Below are positions 61,266-64,000 of a stretch of 64,000 bases of DNA, piece by piece. Positions within the stretch are counted from its first letter, which is position 1, and each line of letters starts with the position of its first letter. The stretch covers positions 2,294,501 to 2,358,500 of the forward strand of contig NZ_CP156084.1 of assembly GCF_040687965.1 (NCBI RefSeq), given 5' to 3'. The notes below the pieces were generated by a model that worked only from the letters and a program-made list of their open reading frames with translations, was not told the DNA's origin and did no database searches. A program made the translations under genes and the position numbers. The stretch comes from Methylocystis echinoides. GTDB taxonomy: Bacteria; Pseudomonadota; Alphaproteobacteria; Rhizobiales; Beijerinckiaceae.

Positions 61266-61610
61266 TCAGGGCTGGCCCAAGCCCGGCATGGGCGGCAGGG
61301 ATTCGATGTGCTGGCCCAGACCCGTGTAGCTTTGATTGCCGACCTGGGTGACGCCGGCGTTGTTCGACTGCGAGCTGCCGGCCTTGCCGATGGAGACCTG
61401 CTGCACGCCGACAAAATTGGTCAGGCTGTTCTGCTTGACGTCGAGGTCGTTGTGCTGGCCGAACTGCACGCCCGCGACGGCGCTCAGCAGCGGGTTATTA
61501 ATGTTGACGCCGATGAAGCTTGGGCTGACGCTGATGAAGCCTCCGAGCGCTTGCGCCTGCGCCTGAGCGCCGCCAATGCAGACCAGAACTGGGATAAGCC
61601 AATACTTCAT
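61266..61610 (-). CDS. Exported curlin-like repeat protein
   Basis: A 114-residue protein with signal peptide (MKYWLIPVLVCIGGAQAQA). The mature part is rich in Gln, Asn, Gly and Val with spaced blocks such as VQFGQHNDLDVKQNSL and SSQSNNAGVTQVGNQSYTGL, similar in spacing to curlin (Q-x-N-x-A-x-V-x-Q-x-G) repeats of CsgA/CsgB. An amyloid or surface role is possible. Lies 112 bases downstream of another repeat-bearing exported gene on the same strand. Confidence 0.62.
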   Translation of the reverse strand: MKYWLIPVLVCIGGAQAQAQALGGFISVSPSFIGVNINNPLLSAVAGVQFGQHNDLDVKQNSLTNFVGVQQVSIGKAGSSQSNNAGVTQVGNQSYTGLGQHIESLPPMPGLGQP

Positions 61611-61722
61611 TTGTCGGCTCCGATCTTTAGAGGCTTTGTCAACAACGGACGCTATGGCCCGAGATAAGATCGCGGCCGATGACGGCCGCGATCTGTCTAA
61701 ACCATCCGGCTTAGCGCAAGGA

Positions 61723-62025
61723 TCACGGAGCGCCGAAGTTCAGCGGAACCTGAGCCTGGATCACGGTCGCCTTGTTGATGGCCGCGCCACCCTTCGAGGT
61801 GTCGCCGATCGTCTGCCCGAGCTCCAACTTCTGCGAAACGTCGCCGTTGGCGTTGACCGGAACCTGCGCCTGCAGGACGAAAGCCTTGTTGAGAGCGAAG
61901 CCGCCCTTGGAGGTGTCGCCGATCGTCTGGTTGAGCTTCAGCGACTGGGCGATATCGAGGCCGCCAGCCAGAGCGTAGGTGGTGGAAAGGGCCAGAGCGG
62001 CCGAAACGAGAAGCAGCTTCTTCAT
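61723..62025 (-). CDS. Exported protein with two 30-residue repeats
   Basis: From ATG 62025, behind CGGAGAATAGAT. The 100-residue product has a signal peptide (MKKLLLVSAALALSTTYALA). The mature protein consists of two near-copies: LKLNQTIGDTSKGGFALNKA plus FVLQAQVPVN, and LELGQTIGDTSKGGAAINKA plus TVIQAQVPLN. The DNA repeat reflects a recent duplication. The repeats suggest stacked beta-strands. It is probably transcribed with the curlin-like gene. Confidence 0.78.
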   Translation of the reverse strand: MKKLLLVSAALALSTTYALAGGLDIAQSLKLNQTIGDTSKGGFALNKAFVLQAQVPVNANGDVSQKLELGQTIGDTSKGGAAINKATVIQAQVPLNFGAP

Positions 62026-62447
62026 ATCTATTCTCCGAAGGTGAAGCGTTGATTTCAGCTTCGAAACCTGTCTACCTTCGGAAGCCGCATCCGGAATAGA
62101 CGCCAGTTTGGCCATCGAATCTGTCCAAATGGGTGAGGAGACCTCTTTGCGCAAAGTCACTAGCCTCCCTCGCTCCCTTTGGTGATTCGTCGGCTCAACG
62201 CCTCGCCGATCGCTCGCGTGGGATCGAGAGGTCTGCGGTCCTTGTTGTCGCCCAAGACGATGCAGAGCCCTTCGCATAATGCCGCGCTTAACTGCTGCGA
62301 TCTTACGTGACGGCGACATCCGCCCAATATTAATCCGTGCGCGAGACGATGCTCCATCTGCGAGGTAATTTTTAGTTTTCATTAACCATAACGACCGATC
62401 CTTGCCGCCTCATTCGAACCGCCGACCATCCATAGGGGCGTCAGCAT
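62026..62447. other. Intergenic stretch, no supported gene
   Basis: Divergent promoter region between the repeat protein and the gene at 62448. The long frame on the minus strand that crosses it (62382 leftward) reads as noise. Confidence 0.4.
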
Positions 62448-62867
62448 ATGACCGAGCAGAGGCGAAGGATGTTTGACATTCTGGTCATATGCGTTCTGCG
62501 GTATGGTCTCAGCCAGGATAAGCGCTACGCTCTTGCTGCGCTCGTCGCCTGCCAGGCGCTCCACGACGTGCCCCGAACGCAACTCGTCGGCTACGTCGAA
62601 GGTCGTTTGACGGAGTTGCAGGCGAGGCTCGTCGCGTCGCCGACGCCGCACAGCAAGGTCGACGAGAGCTATGCGACGCTCGCCGCCTTTATTCGGTCGA
62701 TGGGGTTAGCCAAGGCGCTCAAGGGCGACCGGACGCTTCGCTTCGACAGCGACCGAGCCAAGTTGAGTTTGCGCCGCATCGCCCCCCAGCTTGCCGAGGC
62801 GATCGACGCTTGCGACCGTCGCTCGCCCTCTCCAAAGACGCCACGCCCGCTGCAAGCGGTGGCTTGA
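62448..62867 (+). CDS. Hypothetical soluble protein
   Basis: A 139-residue helical protein (start MTEQRRRMFDILVICVLRYG) with LGYVEG-like and LSLRRIAPQLAEAIDACDRR segments. No signal peptide and no recognised motif. Coding composition is good over the entire frame. Unknown role. Confidence 0.55.
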   Translation: MTEQRRRMFDILVICVLRYGLSQDKRYALAALVACQALHDVPRTQLVGYVEGRLTELQARLVASPTPHSKVDESYATLAAFIRSMGLAKALKGDRTLRFDSDRAKLSLRRIAPQLAEAIDACDRRSPSPKTPRPLQAVA

Positions 62868-62972
62868 TCCGGCGTAGCTTTGCTGGAGCAAGAGCGCGCG
62901 GGAGGGCTTGACGAACGGACGGGGCTCAACATTTGAGCAAGTTAGCCCTTTCGTGCGTGACGAGTCACTCAG

Positions 62973-63560
62973 ATGCCTTGCGATGTCTTGGGCAACCGGC
63001 TTTTACTGCTGGCCTCCTTCGCGGGCTCGCTCATGGGCGCTGTTTTGTGCGCGCCGCCGACCAGGGCTGATTTCTTCGATGAGCTTTTTGGCTTCGACGC
63101 TTATGTGCGTCAGCCGATCGCCCCGCGAATGGCTCGGCGTCCGCCAAGGTCGCTCGGCCATTGGCAAAGCTCTCGGATAAAATCCCGTGTCAGCTATGCG
63201 CCGATCTTTCACGAGCGGCTGAGAAAACCTCAAATCGCCTATGAGCCAAATCGCCGCAATGGCGAACCCGGCGGCGAGGCCGCGACGGGAAGCAGCCCCG
63301 TCAGGCCGGCGTTTTGCGGTCGCATGCTCAAAGACGCGCCGAGGTCTCGCCAATTGCTGAACGACAAGACGCTGCGTTCCGGCGACATTGTCGTAACGGA
63401 GGCGGGGATATTGGTCTTCGAAGGCCACGGGGCCTGCCCGCATACGGCGCGAGATTTCATCACGCCTGGAGCCGCCGATCTTTCGAAGAGCAAGCGAAGC
63501 GCGCTTGCGAAACTCGAAGAAGCGGTGCATGCGACGCATGCGCATTATGCGCATCGCTAA
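62973..63560 (+). CDS. Exported hypothetical protein
   Basis: A 195-residue protein with a hydrophobic signal (RLLLLASFAGSLMGAVLCAP, cleavage near TRA-D). The mature part is basic with a later conserved-looking block (LRSGDIVVTEAGILVFEGHG, about residues 135-154) and a final helix. Similar exported proteins occur across Rhizobiales with no known function. Confidence 0.6.
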   Translation: MPCDVLGNRLLLLASFAGSLMGAVLCAPPTRADFFDELFGFDAYVRQPIAPRMARRPPRSLGHWQSSRIKSRVSYAPIFHERLRKPQIAYEPNRRNGEPGGEAATGSSPVRPAFCGRMLKDAPRSRQLLNDKTLRSGDIVVTEAGILVFEGHGACPHTARDFITPGAADLSKSKRSALAKLEEAVHATHAHYAHR

Positions 63561-63586
63561 CCCTGACAGAGAAAAAAATTGAAGCG

Positions 63587-63844
63587 TCAGGTCGTCGCTG
63601 CCTGACATAACGCCACAGTGGGATAAGCGAGCGCGCCCACCAGATCGCCGACCGCGTCCGCGGTTGCGAAGTCGCCGATCCAGAGGATGATGATCCCCTT
63701 GCTGATCTCCGCAAGGGCGAAACCGCCATAGGCGGCGGTCTGGGCGCGCAAGCTTGTGGAGAGGCTAAACGCGGGGTCGGGCCAAGTCCTCACAGCGACG
63801 CCGGGTTCAATCTGCCGCCGCGGAGATGTTTGACTGAAACGCAT
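63587..63844 (-). CDS. Hypothetical protein
   Basis: An 85-residue frame from ATG 63844 (or GTG/ATG 63868). It contains a moderately hydrophobic stretch (ISKGIIILWIGDFATADAVG) and an alanine-rich end. No motif and no strong ribosome-binding site. Ends 26 bases from the convergent exported-protein gene. Nothing is recognised from here to the window end. Confidence 0.4.
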   Translation of the reverse strand: MRFSQTSPRRQIEPGVAVRTWPDPAFSLSTSLRAQTAAYGGFALAEISKGIIILWIGDFATADAVGDLVGALAYPTVALCQAATT

Positions 63845-64000
63845 TAAAAGACCCCGGCTCACGCGCAAACGAACTGGAAGTCACGATCGACCCGCAATAG
63901 GGCGCTTGCATGGCGAAATCGCAGCCATGCAAGCGGTGTTTTTCCAAAATCAGCTTCGGCCGCGCCGAACTTGAGCGGCCGGCTCTCCCAGAATATGACA

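Overview
The window is GC-rich alphaproteobacterial chromosome, most likely of the order Hyphomicrobiales. The support is a hopanoid-type glycosyltransferase end, a class II DAHP synthase, an orphan NepR-like anti-sigma protein and a rhizobial-style palindromic intergenic repeat. A methanotroph such as Methylocystis or Methylosinus is possible but the sequence does not prove it. Into this chromosome a complete-looking temperate siphophage of the lambda type is integrated at the 3' end of a tRNA-Val(CAC) gene.

Layout. 1-6041: ordinary housekeeping genes (HpnI-like end, DUF1810, DAHP synthase, glutathione reductase, ribose-5-phosphate isomerase, a small secreted protein, phosphoglycolate phosphatase). 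6042-6116: intact tRNA-Val. 6067-52663: the prophage, about 46.6 kb, bounded by a 52-bp direct repeat of the tRNA 3' half. 52664-64000: chromosome (possibly with debris of an older element) holding many small secreted or membrane proteins, a NepR-like protein, a cupin, a monooxygenase-like protein and two repeat-containing exported proteins.

Prophage logic. A CI-like repressor (rightward, 39682) and a Cro-like protein (leftward, 39591) face away from each other across three copies of an ATACC-N5-GGTAT operator. The leftward operon runs about 26 kb without a strand switch: regulators, primase and helicase, a NusG/RfaH-like antiterminator, then terminase, head, tail and lysis genes ending at 13519. 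Two more copies of the same operator lie at 45635-45673 over a good -35 box and appear to control a second, rightward operon (small membrane proteins, a large ParB-like protein, SSB, excisionase, integrase). This is a mirror image of lambda PR and PL. A cluster of about twelve 8-bp sites in 9-bp phase lies just upstream of the antiterminator gene, and four GCGAACC repeats lie upstream of the small terminase gene.

Cargo. Non-phage genes sit in three places: the left end beyond lysis (6.2-13.4 kb, visibly more A+T rich), between the repressor and the second operator (40.4-45.4 kb), and between the integrase and attR. They include an exonuclease-TerB-TerB-BRCT protein, a PD-(D/E)XK-like gene cleanly split by an IS3-family element, a 581-residue membrane protein and a 674-residue secreted protein of unknown function, and two frameshifted genes.

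Functions are calls by reading protein sequence against remembered families; no search was run.
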